Assembly: GCA_963804245.1 (NCBI GenBank)
Contig: CAWDPQ010000007.1
Span: 1 to 64,000 of the forward strand
Reading direction: 5' to 3'
DNA length: 64,000 nucleotides
From: CAWDPQ01 sp963804245
Lineage (GTDB): Bacteria > Acidobacteriota > Vicinamibacteria > Vicinamibacterales > 2-12-FULL-66-21
The notes below the pieces were generated by a model. That model searched no databases. It had not been told where the DNA came from and saw only the letters and a program-made list of their open reading frames with translations. The position numbers and the translations under genes were made by a program. The stretch's first letter is position 1; the number at the start of each line of letters is the position of its first letter. Positions 17,745 through 27,277 of this stretch are shown here, piece after piece.

Positions 17745-20018
17745 ATGCACGTCAGCCTTCGCCGGATCGGTGTCGTGTGCGTCGCCGTTTCGATCGCGTC
17801 CCTGCTCGTCACCGCGCAAACCGCTTCTCAAACGCGACCCATGACCTTCCTCGACATGCAGGAGATGCGGCAAGTGGCTTCTCCGGTGCCGAGCCCCGAT
17901 GGTCGCTGGATGCTGTACACGGTGTCGACGCCGGATTGGAAAGAGGGCAAACGACAGACCGACATCCATCTCGTGTCGTTGTCACAGGGTCTGTCCTCGG
18001 CCAGGCAGATGACGTTCACGAAAGAGAAGAATGAAACGGCGCCGCAATGGGCGCGTGACGGCAGCTTCTTCGTGTTCCTTTCCAACCGTGAAGCGCCGGA
18101 GAGCTCACCGAATCGCTGCCAGCTGTATCTGATGCGACCGGATGGGGGCGAGTCACAGCGCATCAGCGACGCCAAGGAAGGCGTATCCGACTTTGCCCTG
18201 AGCCGCGACGGTCGAATGCTCGTCTATCGAAGCGGCAAGTCAGGCGAGGAGCAGCTCTACAAGCTCGCGGTGGACGCGATCCAGTCGGGCAAGGCCGACC
18301 AGTTGACGAAACACGAGACGGGCATCGACTCGTGGCAGTGGGCGCCGGACAGCCGGCGAATCTATTTCGTCGCCGATGACAACGCGAATGCAGACGAGAA
18401 GCTCCGTCGCGAGAAGAAATTCACCGTCAACATCCGCAACGCGGAGACGCCGCTCTCCAGCCTCTGGGCGCTCGACCTGGACGGCGAGAAGACCAAGCGC
18501 CTGACCGAAGATTCCTCTTTTTCCGTCGCTGATGTCGTCATCTCCCCGGATAGCAAGTGGATGGTGTTTCGCGGTCAGTCCCCCGACCGCTTCAAGCGAA
18601 ACATCACGATGGAGAACCTGTACAGCGACCTGTACCTCCTCGAAACGAGTACCGGGAAACTCGAGCGCCTGTCGCAGAACGAAGAGGTCGGCGAAAGCGG
18701 CGCGAGCTTTTCGCCCGACTCGCGCTGGATAGCGTTCTCGGCGGCTGACGACCTGAAGGCGTTCAGCCTGTCCAACGACCGCGTCTACCTGCGCGACGTG
18801 CTTGAGCGTGGGAAACCATTTCACAAGCTGGGCACGTCGTACGACGGTGACGCCAGCGTCGGGTTCTGGTCGAAGGATGGCGCCACGATTTATTTCAACG
18901 ACGGTGTCAAAGCGACGAATCAGCTTCTCGCGCTCGATGTCCGGCAGAACACCGTTCGCCAACTCACGCACGAAAAGGCCTCGCTGTCGATCACCCGCGA
19001 CGCCGACAGCGGCGTTCTCCTGATGACTTATTCCGATCCGGCAACGCCGCCAACGACATACGCGGTGCGCTCGATCGACCAGATTGCGACGCGCTCATCG
19101 TGGTTGCAGCTCACCGACGCGAATCCGCAGGTCCGCGGCTTCGCCCTCGGCCAGGAGGAGGAAATCACCTGGCGATCGAAGGACGGCAGTTCTGTAGGGG
19201 GAGTCCTGGTGAAGCCCGTCGGCTATCGGGCCGGCGAGCGCTACCCGCTCATCGTCGCGATTCACGGCGGGCCGGCGGCGGCCGACGTGCTCAGCTTCAA
19301 TGGCGGCTACGGATCGCAAGTTTATGCCGGTGCGGGATACGTCGTGCTTCGGCCGAACTATCGCGGCTCGACCCACTACGGCCAGAAACACAAGACCGAT
19401 ATCGTCGGCAACTACTTCGCGCCCGGCTTCGAGGACATCATGACGGGAGTCGACCATCTGATCGCGCAAGGGATCGCGGATCCCGAACGCATGGGTGCAC
19501 TCGGCTGGAGCGCTGGCGGTCACTGGTCGAACTGGATTCTCACGCAGACGAACCGCTTCAAGGCGATCAGTTCCGGTGCTGGGACGTCGAACTGGATCTC
19601 GATGTACGCGCAGAGCGATGTGCAGCGTAACCGCCAGTTCTATCTGGGCAACAAGCTGCCGTATGACGACTTCGACGCCTACTGGAACCAGTCACCGCTC
19701 AAATACATCAAGAACGCCAAAACCCCCACCATGATTCACGTCGTCGAAGGCGACCCGCGCGTGCCGAGCCCGCAGTCGGTCGAGCTGCACATGGCGCTCA
19801 AGCAGCTCGGCGTTCCGACCGAACTGTTCATGTATCCGGGAACCACGCACGGCATACCTGACCCGCGCAATCAGTTCGCCAAGGCCGTCAGCGAGATGGC
19901 GTGGATGGACTACTACGTGCGCGGCAAGGGAAAGAAGTTCGCGTGGCGCGATGTCCTCAAGACGCTCGAGGACGACGCCACGCGACCGAAGACGATGAGC
20001 GGTATCCAGCAACAGTAG
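17745..20018 (+). CDS. S9-family prolyl oligopeptidase-type peptidase, exported
   Basis: A 757-residue serine peptidase. A signal peptide (LRRIGVVCVAVSIASLLVTA) is followed by a beta-propeller of about 450 residues with repeated 'SPDGRW'-type blades (VPSPDGRWMLYTVS, ISPDSKWMVF, SFSPDSRWIAFSAAD), then an alpha/beta-hydrolase domain. The nucleophile is Ser589 in LGWSAGGHWSNW, preceded by VAIHGGPAAAD; the acid is probably in VEGDPRVPSPQSVE and the histidine in PGTTHGIPDPRNQ. It resembles dipeptidyl- or acylaminoacyl-peptidases acting on peptides outside the cytoplasm. The ATG at 17745 has CTGGAGCG upstream. The stop is followed by a REP-like pair before a convergent gene. Which S9 subfamily it belongs to is not certain. 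Confidence 0.88.
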   Translation: MHVSLRRIGVVCVAVSIASLLVTAQTASQTRPMTFLDMQEMRQVASPVPSPDGRWMLYTVSTPDWKEGKRQTDIHLVSLSQGLSSARQMTFTKEKNETAPQWARDGSFFVFLSNREAPESSPNRCQLYLMRPDGGESQRISDAKEGVSDFALSRDGRMLVYRSGKSGEEQLYKLAVDAIQSGKADQLTKHETGIDSWQWAPDSRRIYFVADDNANADEKLRREKKFTVNIRNAETPLSSLWALDLDGEKTKRLTEDSSFSVADVVISPDSKWMVFRGQSPDRFKRNITMENLYSDLYLLETSTGKLERLSQNEEVGESGASFSPDSRWIAFSAADDLKAFSLSNDRVYLRDVLERGKPFHKLGTSYDGDASVGFWSKDGATIYFNDGVKATNQLLALDVRQNTVRQLTHEKASLSITRDADSGVLLMTYSDPATPPTTYAVRSIDQIATRSSWLQLTDANPQVRGFALGQEEEITWRSKDGSSVGGVLVKPVGYRAGERYPLIVAIHGGPAAADVLSFNGGYGSQVYAGAGYVVLRPNYRGSTHYGQKHKTDIVGNYFAPGFEDIMTGVDHLIAQGIADPERMGALGWSAGGHWSNWILTQTNRFKAISSGAGTSNWISMYAQSDVQRNRQFYLGNKLPYDDFDAYWNQSPLKYIKNAKTPTMIHVVEGDPRVPSPQSVELHMALKQLGVPTELFMYPGTTHGIPDPRNQFAKAVSEMAWMDYYVRGKGKKFAWRDVLKTLEDDATRPKTMSGIQQQ

Positions 20019-20030
20019 ACGTCGCCGCCG

Positions 20031-20116
20031 GCGCGGCTGAAGCCGCGCGCTACGGGTGCGGGTAACCGTCGTGCGGAGCTCAGCGTGCAGTCGTAGCGCG
20101 GAGCTTTAGCTCCGCG
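20031..20116. repeat. Two REP-like palindromes in opposite orientation
   Basis: Between convergent genes there are two imperfect hairpins sharing a flank: GCGCGGCTGAAGCCGCGC followed by GCTAC (20031-20053), and GTAGC followed by GCGGAGCTTTAGCTCCGC (20093-20116). The shared GTAGC flank points outward in opposite senses, a REP/BIME-like arrangement. They could also act as a bidirectional transcription terminator. Confidence 0.65.
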
Positions 20117-21586
20117 TCAGTAGGTCACCCGCACGCGATACTTCAGAACAGCCGTGCCTTCAGCAGCCACCGGCACGGGGAACTGCGACGCCCATGCCGC
20201 CGTTTTCGTCCACTCATGTGACGAGCGCAGCATCGTCCACGTGCCGCCGATCGGTTCGTTGACTTCGACCGTCACGGGCGTGGCCTTGTGGTTGCGCAGG
20301 GTAATCTCGTATTCGACCTCGTGCGTGGTCGAGGAGATCTTGCGAAAGTCGGTCTGATTCCGCTCGCAGATGACGTCGAACGCGTTCCCGATCTTGAGCT
20401 TGAGCGGTTCGTCCTTCGGCGTGTGATTGATGCGATCCTCGCCGACAAACTGCACGCCGCCCTTTGAATCCGCCTGATACACGCGGACGACACCCGAAGG
20501 CATCGGCATGCCGAGGCCTGCCTTCTCCTCGTTGCGGAACTGGTAATACACCTGCACGACGTCCTTGAGCGGCGCGCCCGGATGGCGTGCGTTGTGGTAG
20601 TAGAACGCCTGGCCGTCGACAACGTATCGCTTGAGCATCGGGACGCCGGTGCCGGACAGCATGCTCACCTGTTTCGTTTCGCTGTTGGCGATGGTCGTGC
20701 GCCGTCCGAGCGTGTAGAGGTGGTAGTCGGAGAACGATTCCTGCGCCATTTTTTCCTCGGCGGCGGCGACATCGGTGCGTGCGGACATCTCCATACGCTG
20801 TCGGATTTCCCGCTGCACGCGATTCAGATCACCGGCGACGAGCTGCAGCTTGGCATTCTTGAACGCGGTGCCGCTGCCGTTGGTCAGCGTGACCCAGCCA
20901 TCGAGATCGCCGGCTTTGTCGTCGCGCGCGACGGTGAGCACGTAGTCGGCGTTCCAGGCAAGCTTCGTCGCCAGATACGACGCTTCAACTCGCTGTTGTG
21001 TGCTGCCGGTGTTCTGAAGCGTCCAGATCAGGGTGGGACGGCTGAACAAGTTTCCCGGGAGCTCGGGGAATCGGATGTGGTCGGCATGGAGCCCGGTGAC
21101 GATCTCGTTTCCAATCTGCCAGACCGGCCCGTTGTTGTAGCTGAGGAGGTGCGCGCGGACTTCTTCCTGGACGCTGCTGCCGTTCTTCTGCACGGTGCGG
21201 ACCAACGTGACATCGCGGCCGACGTATTTCCGCAGCAGCTTCTCGGGCTCGAGGAGATCGTACTCGTAGTTCTGCTCGAGCACGCTCACGGCCCCTGGAT
21301 TGGTGAGGGATCGAAAATGAATCGTCGCCGGATTCACCGTCGCCGCGATGTCCATGAAGCGCAGGTCGAAGCTTCCGGAGCGCAGCGTGACGTTTCGCGT
21401 GTCGCGAACGAGGGCCAGATCGGAGTTGTAGACGGTCAGCGACAGGTCCGTCTGGTCGTCGATGGTCGTCTGGTCGTGATGTGTGGTTGTCGGTGCGGCC
21501 ACCGCGACGGCATGCGGTCTGGAAAAGCCGTATGACGATCCGGCAATGGCCACGGCAACCGCGGCCCACGAAAGTCGTACACGCAT
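20117..21586 (-). CDS. DUF4139-domain secreted protein
   Basis: A 489-residue exported protein with a signal peptide (VRLSWAAVAVAIAGSSYGF). The body matches the DUF4139 type: an N-terminal beta-rich part (SLTVYNSDLALVRDTRNVTL) and a C-terminal part with ASYLATKLAWNADYVLTV, VQVYYQFRNEEKAGLGMPMP and the Ig-like YEITLRNHKATPVTVEVNEP. The function of the family is unknown; the fold suggests a surface or envelope beta-sandwich protein. The ATG at 21586 has AAGGAGC upstream. It starts 43 bases after the anti-sigma gene, which follows a sigma factor gene, so it is probably autoregulated with, or controlled by, that sigma factor. Confidence 0.85.
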   Translation of the reverse strand: MRVRLSWAAVAVAIAGSSYGFSRPHAVAVAAPTTTHHDQTTIDDQTDLSLTVYNSDLALVRDTRNVTLRSGSFDLRFMDIAATVNPATIHFRSLTNPGAVSVLEQNYEYDLLEPEKLLRKYVGRDVTLVRTVQKNGSSVQEEVRAHLLSYNNGPVWQIGNEIVTGLHADHIRFPELPGNLFSRPTLIWTLQNTGSTQQRVEASYLATKLAWNADYVLTVARDDKAGDLDGWVTLTNGSGTAFKNAKLQLVAGDLNRVQREIRQRMEMSARTDVAAAEEKMAQESFSDYHLYTLGRRTTIANSETKQVSMLSGTGVPMLKRYVVDGQAFYYHNARHPGAPLKDVVQVYYQFRNEEKAGLGMPMPSGVVRVYQADSKGGVQFVGEDRINHTPKDEPLKLKIGNAFDVICERNQTDFRKISSTTHEVEYEITLRNHKATPVTVEVNEPIGGTWTMLRSSHEWTKTAAWASQFPVPVAAEGTAVLKYRVRVTY

Positions 21587-21629
21587 TTTGACAGGCTCCT
21601 TGTTGTGCGGGTTTCCCGCTGCCTGTCCT

Positions 21630-22821
21630 TAGAACGCTGGAGGTGGACTTTCTTGCAGCGACCACGTCTGGCCGCCGTCGCTCGTTCTGAAACGTGCGGC
21701 CATCCACGGTTGTCACCTGGGCCTCCCGCGCGCTCACCGCGCGCACGGCCGTCAGGTCGATCGATTCCGGAAGTGTCACGCGCGCCCAGTTACTCTCCGA
21801 GAAAACGAACACGGCTCCGGCGCGCCCGACGAACCAGGCAGTCGTTGGGCCCGGCGAAGCGATCGCCAGGATCTGGGCACCGGGCATACCCGACAGAGCC
21901 ACCCACGTTGCCCCGGCGTCTGTGGATCGCTCGACGACGACGCCATTCACGCGCCAACGGTAGCGCCGGTCCGGGGAGAACGCTTCAATCGCCGCGACCG
22001 CGCTCAGGCGACGCTGACGCAGGCCGCTCGCACCAGCGACGTTGTCTGGCGCTGGTTCGATCGTGACTGTCTCGGCGAGAGCGGAAGGCGGCGCAGCGGC
22101 AGCTGGCTTTGCTGCGGCGCTCGTCGATGATGCCGGAACGGTCGGCGGCGGTTGCGGTTTCCCGGGCATGGACGCGGGTGCGCCCTGTGGCGGCGGCGCC
22201 GCCGGTCGCGGCACCTCCGCGGCGACTTCCCGCGTGTCCAACGGGGCAGGTGCGGGCGCTTTCTCCTCGGGAGCGCGCTTCGCCGCCTCACGGCGCGCAC
22301 TGAATTGCGCGGATGGATTTGCGGCTTCGGCTTGCTTGTCCAAGCGATCTGAACGCCTCACGCTTTTCCTCTTGAGCTCGCGGCGAAGATGACTCTTTCC
22401 GTTCCCTCAAAGTGGCGGCTGACCGGCTTGCTGGTCGAATTTGCAGTGCCTCCGCGTCCCGGGCGGCTTGTGGAGGGCGATTCTCAGCCGATTTGGCCTC
22501 GTCCGCGACAGCCTGCGGAACGCTCACCTTTGCCTGCTTTGTTGCAACCGGTTCGGGAGGCGGTTCACGCATCACGTTGAACCAGAGCGCTAGGCCTGTG
22601 GCCGCGGCGGCCAGGGGCGCCGCCCATCGCACGAAGACCGGCAGCCGCCACCCCGCACGGGACGGTCGCGGCGGCTCTTCATGCGTACGCGCCATGGCCG
22701 CCAGAAGCTGGAGGCAGTGCGGGCAGTCTGCGGCGTGTGCCTCGGCAGCCACGCGCTCCGCGGAAGACAGCGAGCCATCGGCAAATGCAGCCAGACGCTC
22801 CGCGTCGAAATGTTGATCCAT
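21630..22821 (-). CDS. Membrane anti-sigma factor with zinc-finger N terminus and Ycf48-like exterior domain, frameshifted
   Basis: The N terminus starts MDQHFDAERLAAFADGSLSS and contains the zinc-binding HAADCPHCLQ of anti-sigma (zf-HC2) domains. One transmembrane helix (WAAPLAAAATGLALWFNVM) is near residue 75. A long Ala/Pro/Lys-rich linker follows, and the C terminus has a sialidase/Ycf48-like blade (VVVERSTDAGATWVALSGMP, ending TSDGGQTWSLQESPPPAF then TAA at 21630-21632). Two frame changes are needed, near 22345 and 21695, and both restore sensible sequence. The protein should hold the sigma factor encoded 5 bases upstream at the membrane and sense something outside the cytoplasm through the beta-propeller-type blade. 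Confidence 0.72.
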
Positions 22822-22826
22822 CGTCT

Positions 22827-23696
22827 TTACTCAGAACGTTCGAACGCGGGATTCTTGCGCCCGCCGCCGGTTCCGAACAGCTCGGCCAAATCGAGTGGTC
22901 CGGCGTCTTCCATGACCGCACTTACACAATTGGCGACCTCGGCATCGGTCAGTTTGTCGTGCACGCGAAGACGCTCCTCGACCGCTTGTTTGAGCACCTT
23001 GCGCGCCCGCGCGATGTGCCGTGACACCGTGGCTTCGTGCTCGCCTGTTATCCGTCCGACTTCGGCGAGCGTGAGATCCTGTTCGTAGTAGGCTCGCAGC
23101 CGAAGACGATCCTTTGCGTTCAAATCGGCGATTGCCGCGCGAAGAGCCGATGACGCGAGTTGCCCGAAGTGCATGTGGTCGGGTTCCGTCTGCAGTGCCG
23201 GCATCGCCGCGGCCTGTGCGTCGTCGAGTGGCGAGGTCCGTTTGCCGGCGCGCAGACGATCGACGTAGCGCTGAGCGAGAACGGCGCGCACCCAGGTTGC
23301 CAGGCTGCTGCGGCCGTGAAAATAGCGGAACAACGAACGGCGGGCCTCACCTTCGCCGGTGACGCCGTAGAGCTCCGCATAGAGCGAATCGGCGATCTCG
23401 CGGGCACCGCCGGTCTTGTCGAGCGCATCCGCGGCGCGATACAGAATGGGCCGGCACTCGGTGATAAAGTGCTCCCACGCCCCGTCGTTGCCGAGCGCGC
23501 AGGCACACGCCAGCGCCACGTCGGCGAGATGCAGACCATCGAGGTGGCGCTCGAGGTCGCGCCGAGCCGGCAGGGCATCCGGGAACGCACGCTGAACGCC
23601 CGCCTCGAGGGCATCTCTGAATGCGTCCATCGGCAGGGACCAGCGCGCGGCACCTGCCTTCCGGTACAGTCGATCGAGCAGCGGGCGCTCTAACAT
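22827..23696 (-). CDS. Sigma-70-family RNA polymerase sigma factor
   Basis: A 289-residue sigma factor. The N-terminal 80 residues are unusual for an ECF factor and Ala/Asp/His-rich. Region 2 is around LFRYFHGRSSLATWVRAVLA with RYVDRLRAGKR. Region 4 is at about 200-255: ALRAAIADLNAKDRLRLRAY, then the helix-turn-helix LAEVGRITGEHEATVSRHIA. A C-terminal tail (ELFGTGGGRKNPAFERSE) extends beyond region 4. It starts at an ATG at 23696 and ends 5 bases before the anti-sigma gene, the typical sigma/anti-sigma arrangement. Transcription diverges from an ADOP permease gene across 60 bases. Confidence 0.82.
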   Translation of the reverse strand: MLERPLLDRLYRKAGAARWSLPMDAFRDALEAGVQRAFPDALPARRDLERHLDGLHLADVALACACALGNDGAWEHFITECRPILYRAADALDKTGGAREIADSLYAELYGVTGEGEARRSLFRYFHGRSSLATWVRAVLAQRYVDRLRAGKRTSPLDDAQAAAMPALQTEPDHMHFGQLASSALRAAIADLNAKDRLRLRAYYEQDLTLAEVGRITGEHEATVSRHIARARKVLKQAVEERLRVHDKLTDAEVANCVSAVMEDAGPLDLAELFGTGGGRKNPAFERSE

Positions 23697-23756
23697 TCGG
23701 CCTGTTGAAATTCCTATAAACCTGCCGTCCTACATCACCGTCTTACGTTCATCGAT

Positions 23757-26249
23757 ATGGTCAACCTAAAGCTCGCGTTCCGCACGCTGTTCAAGGCCCC
23801 CTTCGTGACGGTTGTCGCCATCATCTCGCTGGCGCTCGGCATCGGGGCCAATGCGGCAATTTTCTCACTGTTCAACCAGATGCTGCTGCGGCCGCTGCCC
23901 GTGGTCCAGCCGGGCCGGCTGGTCAACCTCGCCGCACCCGGCCCCAAGCCGGGATCCAATTCCTGCAACCAGGCTGGTCAGTGCGAAGAGGTGTTCAGCT
24001 ACCCGATGTTCCGGGATTTGGAGCGCGTCCAGAACGTCTTCACGACAATCGCCGCGCATCGAATCTTCGGCGCCAACCTCGCCTATCGCAACCAGACGAT
24101 CAGCGGCGAGGGTGTCCTGGTGTCGGGCAGCTATTTTCCGGTTCTCGGCATCCAGCCGGCGGTCGGACGCCTGCTCGATCCCCGCGACGACCAGAAAGTC
24201 GGTGAATCACTGGTGGCCGTCCTGAGCCACGGCTATTGGCTGTCGCGCTTCGATGGCAATCCTGCGGTCGTGAACGAGACGCTGATCGTCAACGGCCAGC
24301 ATCTGACGATCGTCGGCGTCGCACCGGCGGGCTTCGAAGGAACCACTCTTGGCTCGAAGCCGCAGCTGTTCGTTCCGATCACGCTGCGCAATCTCCTCGA
24401 ACCAGGCTGGAACCAGTTCGGCAACCGACGGAGCTATTGGGCGTACGTGTTCGGCCGCCTCCGGCCGGGCGTCTCGATCGATCAGGCACGCTCGCAGCTC
24501 AACGTGCAGTATCAGGCGCTCGTCAATGACGAGGCGGGGCTCCAGAAGGGTATGAGCGATCAGACGCTCGCCAGATTCAAGGCCAAGCAGATTCTGATGG
24601 AAGACGGCGCACGCGGCCAGAGCTCAGTGGACACAGAGGCCGCGACGCCATTGAAGCTGCTGCTGGGCGTCACCGGCCTGGTCCTGCTCATCGCCTGCGC
24701 CAATATTGCCAACCTCCTGCTGGCGCGCGCGGCGGCTCGCTCTGGCGAGATGGCCATCAGGCTATCGATCGGCGCGAGTCGCTGGCAGCTCATCGTCCAG
24801 CTCCTGACCGAGGCCGTGGTCCTCTCCATTGCCGGCGGCGTCGCGGGCATCCTCGTCGCCAAGTGGACGCTGGACCTGATTCTCTCGTTGCTGCCGTCCG
24901 ACGCCAACGCGCTCAGGTTCAGCATCGACAGTACGGTTCTGCTGTTCGCCGCTGCGCTTTCGGTCGCAACCGGCTTGCTGTTCGGCCTCTTTCCCGCTCT
25001 CCACAGCACCAGTCCGGATTTGCTCCCGACATTGAAGGGCCAGGCCGGACAACCATCGGGGGCAAAGGCGGCCGCGCGTTTTCGCGCGACGCTGGCCACG
25101 GCGCAAATTGCTATCTCGATGGCGCTGCTGGTCGCTGCTGGCCTCTTCACCAAGAGTCTCTTGAACGTCAGCCGCGTCGAGCTCGGCATCGATATCAACA
25201 ATCTGGTGACATTCGGCGTCTCACCCGAGCTGAACGGCTACACGCCGGAACGATCGAAGCAGTTCTACGAACGCCTCGAGGACGAGCTCACCAGATATCC
25301 AGGCGTCAAGGGCGTCTCATCGGCGGTCGTTCCGTCGCTTGCGGGCAGCAACTGGGGAACGGGTATGTCGGTGGAAGGATTCAAATCCGGTCCCGACGTC
25401 GACAACGGCTCCAGCGTCAACGAGGTCGGTACGGACTATTTCAAGACGATGGGCATTCGCCTGCTCGCCGGGCGCGAGTTCACGCGCGCCGACACGCTGG
25501 GCGCGCCGAAGGTGGCGATTGTCAACGAGGCCTTTGCCAGGAAGTTCAACCTCGGGAAAGACGTCATCGGCAAGCGCGCCGCATCCGACAGCAACAACAA
25601 GCAGCTCGATACGCAGATCGTCGGCCTCGTCCAGGACGCCAAATACAGCGAAGTCCGCGATGCGGTGCCGCCGATCTACATCACGCCGTATCGTCAGGAC
25701 GATCGCGTTGGCCAGAACACGTTCTACGTCCGCACGTCGATCGACGCCGAGCAGTTTCTCCCCAACGTGCACAAGGTCGTCGCCGCACTCGATCCCAACC
25801 TGCCCGTCGAGAATCTGCGGACCATGCCGCAACAAGTGCGCGATAACGTGTTTCTCGACCGCATGATCAGCACGCTGTCGGCCGCCTTCGCCATCCTCGC
25901 CACGATCCTTGCCGCCGTCGGGCTGTACGGCGTGCTCGCGTACACGGTCGCGCAGCGCACACGCGAAATCGGATTGCGCATGGCGCTCGGCGCCGCGCCA
26001 GGTCGTGTACGCGCCATGGTCCTGCGACAGGTCGCCGTGATGACCCTCATTGGCGGCGTCGTCGGGCTCATGGCCGCCATCGGGATCGGCAGCGTCGCCG
26101 AATCACAGCTCTACCAGATGAAGGGGCGCGACGCGACAGTGCTCGTGGTGTCGGCCGTGCTGCTTACGCTCGTCGCTCTCGGATCGGGTCTGATCCCTGC
26201 TCACCGAGCGTCGAAGGTCGATCCAATGCGGGCATTGAGGTACGAATAA
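23757..26249 (+). CDS. ADOP-type ABC permease (MacB_PCD-FtsX-FtsX)
   Basis: An 830-residue membrane protein. It starts with a first transmembrane helix typical of MacB-like permeases (VVAIISLALGIGANAAIFSL), then a periplasmic core domain of about 230 residues, then three helices of the first FtsX domain from about 300 (LLGVTGLVLLIACANIANLL, ARSGEMAIRLSIGASRWQLI). A second periplasmic core follows (about 440-690), then the last three helices (TVAQRTREIGLRMALGAAPG, HRASKVDPMRALRYE). The duplicated permease with no ATPase in the same gene or next to it is the 'acidobacterial duplicated orphan permease' arrangement. It probably works with an ATPase encoded elsewhere in macrolide-, lipoprotein- or envelope-stress-related export; the substrate is unknown. 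The frame is intact. Confidence 0.86.
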   Translation: MVNLKLAFRTLFKAPFVTVVAIISLALGIGANAAIFSLFNQMLLRPLPVVQPGRLVNLAAPGPKPGSNSCNQAGQCEEVFSYPMFRDLERVQNVFTTIAAHRIFGANLAYRNQTISGEGVLVSGSYFPVLGIQPAVGRLLDPRDDQKVGESLVAVLSHGYWLSRFDGNPAVVNETLIVNGQHLTIVGVAPAGFEGTTLGSKPQLFVPITLRNLLEPGWNQFGNRRSYWAYVFGRLRPGVSIDQARSQLNVQYQALVNDEAGLQKGMSDQTLARFKAKQILMEDGARGQSSVDTEAATPLKLLLGVTGLVLLIACANIANLLLARAAARSGEMAIRLSIGASRWQLIVQLLTEAVVLSIAGGVAGILVAKWTLDLILSLLPSDANALRFSIDSTVLLFAAALSVATGLLFGLFPALHSTSPDLLPTLKGQAGQPSGAKAAARFRATLATAQIAISMALLVAAGLFTKSLLNVSRVELGIDINNLVTFGVSPELNGYTPERSKQFYERLEDELTRYPGVKGVSSAVVPSLAGSNWGTGMSVEGFKSGPDVDNGSSVNEVGTDYFKTMGIRLLAGREFTRADTLGAPKVAIVNEAFARKFNLGKDVIGKRAASDSNNKQLDTQIVGLVQDAKYSEVRDAVPPIYITPYRQDDRVGQNTFYVRTSIDAEQFLPNVHKVVAALDPNLPVENLRTMPQQVRDNVFLDRMISTLSAAFAILATILAAVGLYGVLAYTVAQRTREIGLRMALGAAPGRVRAMVLRQVAVMTLIGGVVGLMAAIGIGSVAESQLYQMKGRDATVLVVSAVLLTLVALGSGLIPAHRASKVDPMRALRYE

Positions 26250-26273
26250 CTCGGGGGCTCGGGGGCTCGGGAG
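26250..26273. repeat. Short tandem word array (CTCGGGGG type)
   Basis: Immediately after the TAA of the permease gene come CTCGGGGG, CTCGGGGG and CTCGGGAG. The unit is 8 bases, one longer than the 7-base units at other gaps, but position and style are the same. The gap to the convergent VWA gene is only 38 bases. Confidence 0.6.
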
Positions 26274-26287
26274 ACTGGTTACGGGCA

Positions 26288-27277
26288 TTAGGACTTCTTC
26301 GCCAGATATGACTTCCTCGCTCGGGCCGTCAGGCCTGGGCGTTTGATGCGAACCTCGAGCTTGTGCACCTTGCCATCGAGCTTGGGCGGCTCGAATCCAA
26401 TCGCGTACTGCCGGTGCAGCTCGTCGGCGACGCGGGCGAAAGTGGTCATCAGGCGCGCGGCACTCGACAGCTCGAAGTAACCGCCCCCGGTCTCCGCCGC
26501 GATGCGTGGCAGGCCGGGGTCGGGCTTCTGCACGCTCGGGGCCTGCCGGGCGCCAATGCCGGACGAAGGTGGCGCGGTGCCAACCCCGCCGCGACCGCGG
26601 CCGCCCCGGCCCGACACGTCGCGCGTCAGCCCGATCGCGTAGACCATCACGTCGTCGGCCTGCGCCGCGCGCATCACGTTGTGAAGGCCGACGGAGCGGC
26701 CGCCCATCGTGTTGTCCATCCCGTCGGTGAACACGAGGACGACGCGACGCAGTGACTCCTGACGCAGCGCCGTCACGGCAACCGACAGCGCGTTCCACAG
26801 CGGCGTCGGACCGGCGGGCTGCAATTCGGTGCGCAGGATCGTGAGCAGCTCTCCGCGATCGCTCGTGAACTCGCGAGGATCGAGCTGAATGCGCGTCGCG
26901 AAGCTGCCGATGCGCGCCTTGTCGGCGGGGAGCAGGCCTTTCAGCAGCTCCCCGGCGGCGACCTCGACGAGCCGGAAGTTCGTCTGCATGCTCGCGCTGC
27001 GGTCGAGGAGCACGACGATGGCGATTGGCTGAACCGCGCTCTCGAAAACGGTGAGCGGCTGGCGGTCACCATTGTCGTAGATTTCAAAATCTTCCCGCGC
27101 GAGATCCGGGACGAGGCGGCCGTTCGAGTCGGTGACCGTCGCGTAGACGGCAACCGTCCGCGCCCCGGTGCGGAACGGCTCCTGCGCGTGAACAATCAGC
27201 GCCGCTCCGCACGTGAGAGCGGCGGCGATGGCACAGCGCGAGACACCACTCAGGTGGTGACGGCCCGCCGGTTCCAT
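26288..27277 (-). CDS. VWFA-related Acidobacterial-domain protein, secreted
   Basis: A 329-residue exported protein with a signal peptide (CAIAAALTCGAALIVHAQ). A short beta-rich segment (VYATVTDSNGRLVPDLARED, FEIYDNGDRQPLTVF) precedes a von Willebrand A domain with the metal-site motif VVLLDRSASMQ, later VVLVFTDGMDNT. The C-terminal part has ARVADELHRQYAIGFEPP, a signature of the VWFA-related Acidobacterial family. A Gly/Arg-rich insertion (GRGGRGRGGVGTAPP) interrupts the VWA domain. Function is unknown; the metal site suggests protein binding at the cell surface. The ATG at 27277 overlaps the end of the upstream DUF2090 gene by 28 bases; this is the only in-frame ATG giving a signal peptide. 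Confidence 0.82.
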   Translation of the reverse strand: MEPAGRHHLSGVSRCAIAAALTCGAALIVHAQEPFRTGARTVAVYATVTDSNGRLVPDLAREDFEIYDNGDRQPLTVFESAVQPIAIVVLLDRSASMQTNFRLVEVAAGELLKGLLPADKARIGSFATRIQLDPREFTSDRGELLTILRTELQPAGPTPLWNALSVAVTALRQESLRRVVLVFTDGMDNTMGGRSVGLHNVMRAAQADDVMVYAIGLTRDVSGRGGRGRGGVGTAPPSSGIGARQAPSVQKPDPGLPRIAAETGGGYFELSSAARLMTTFARVADELHRQYAIGFEPPKLDGKVHKLEVRIKRPGLTARARKSYLAKKS

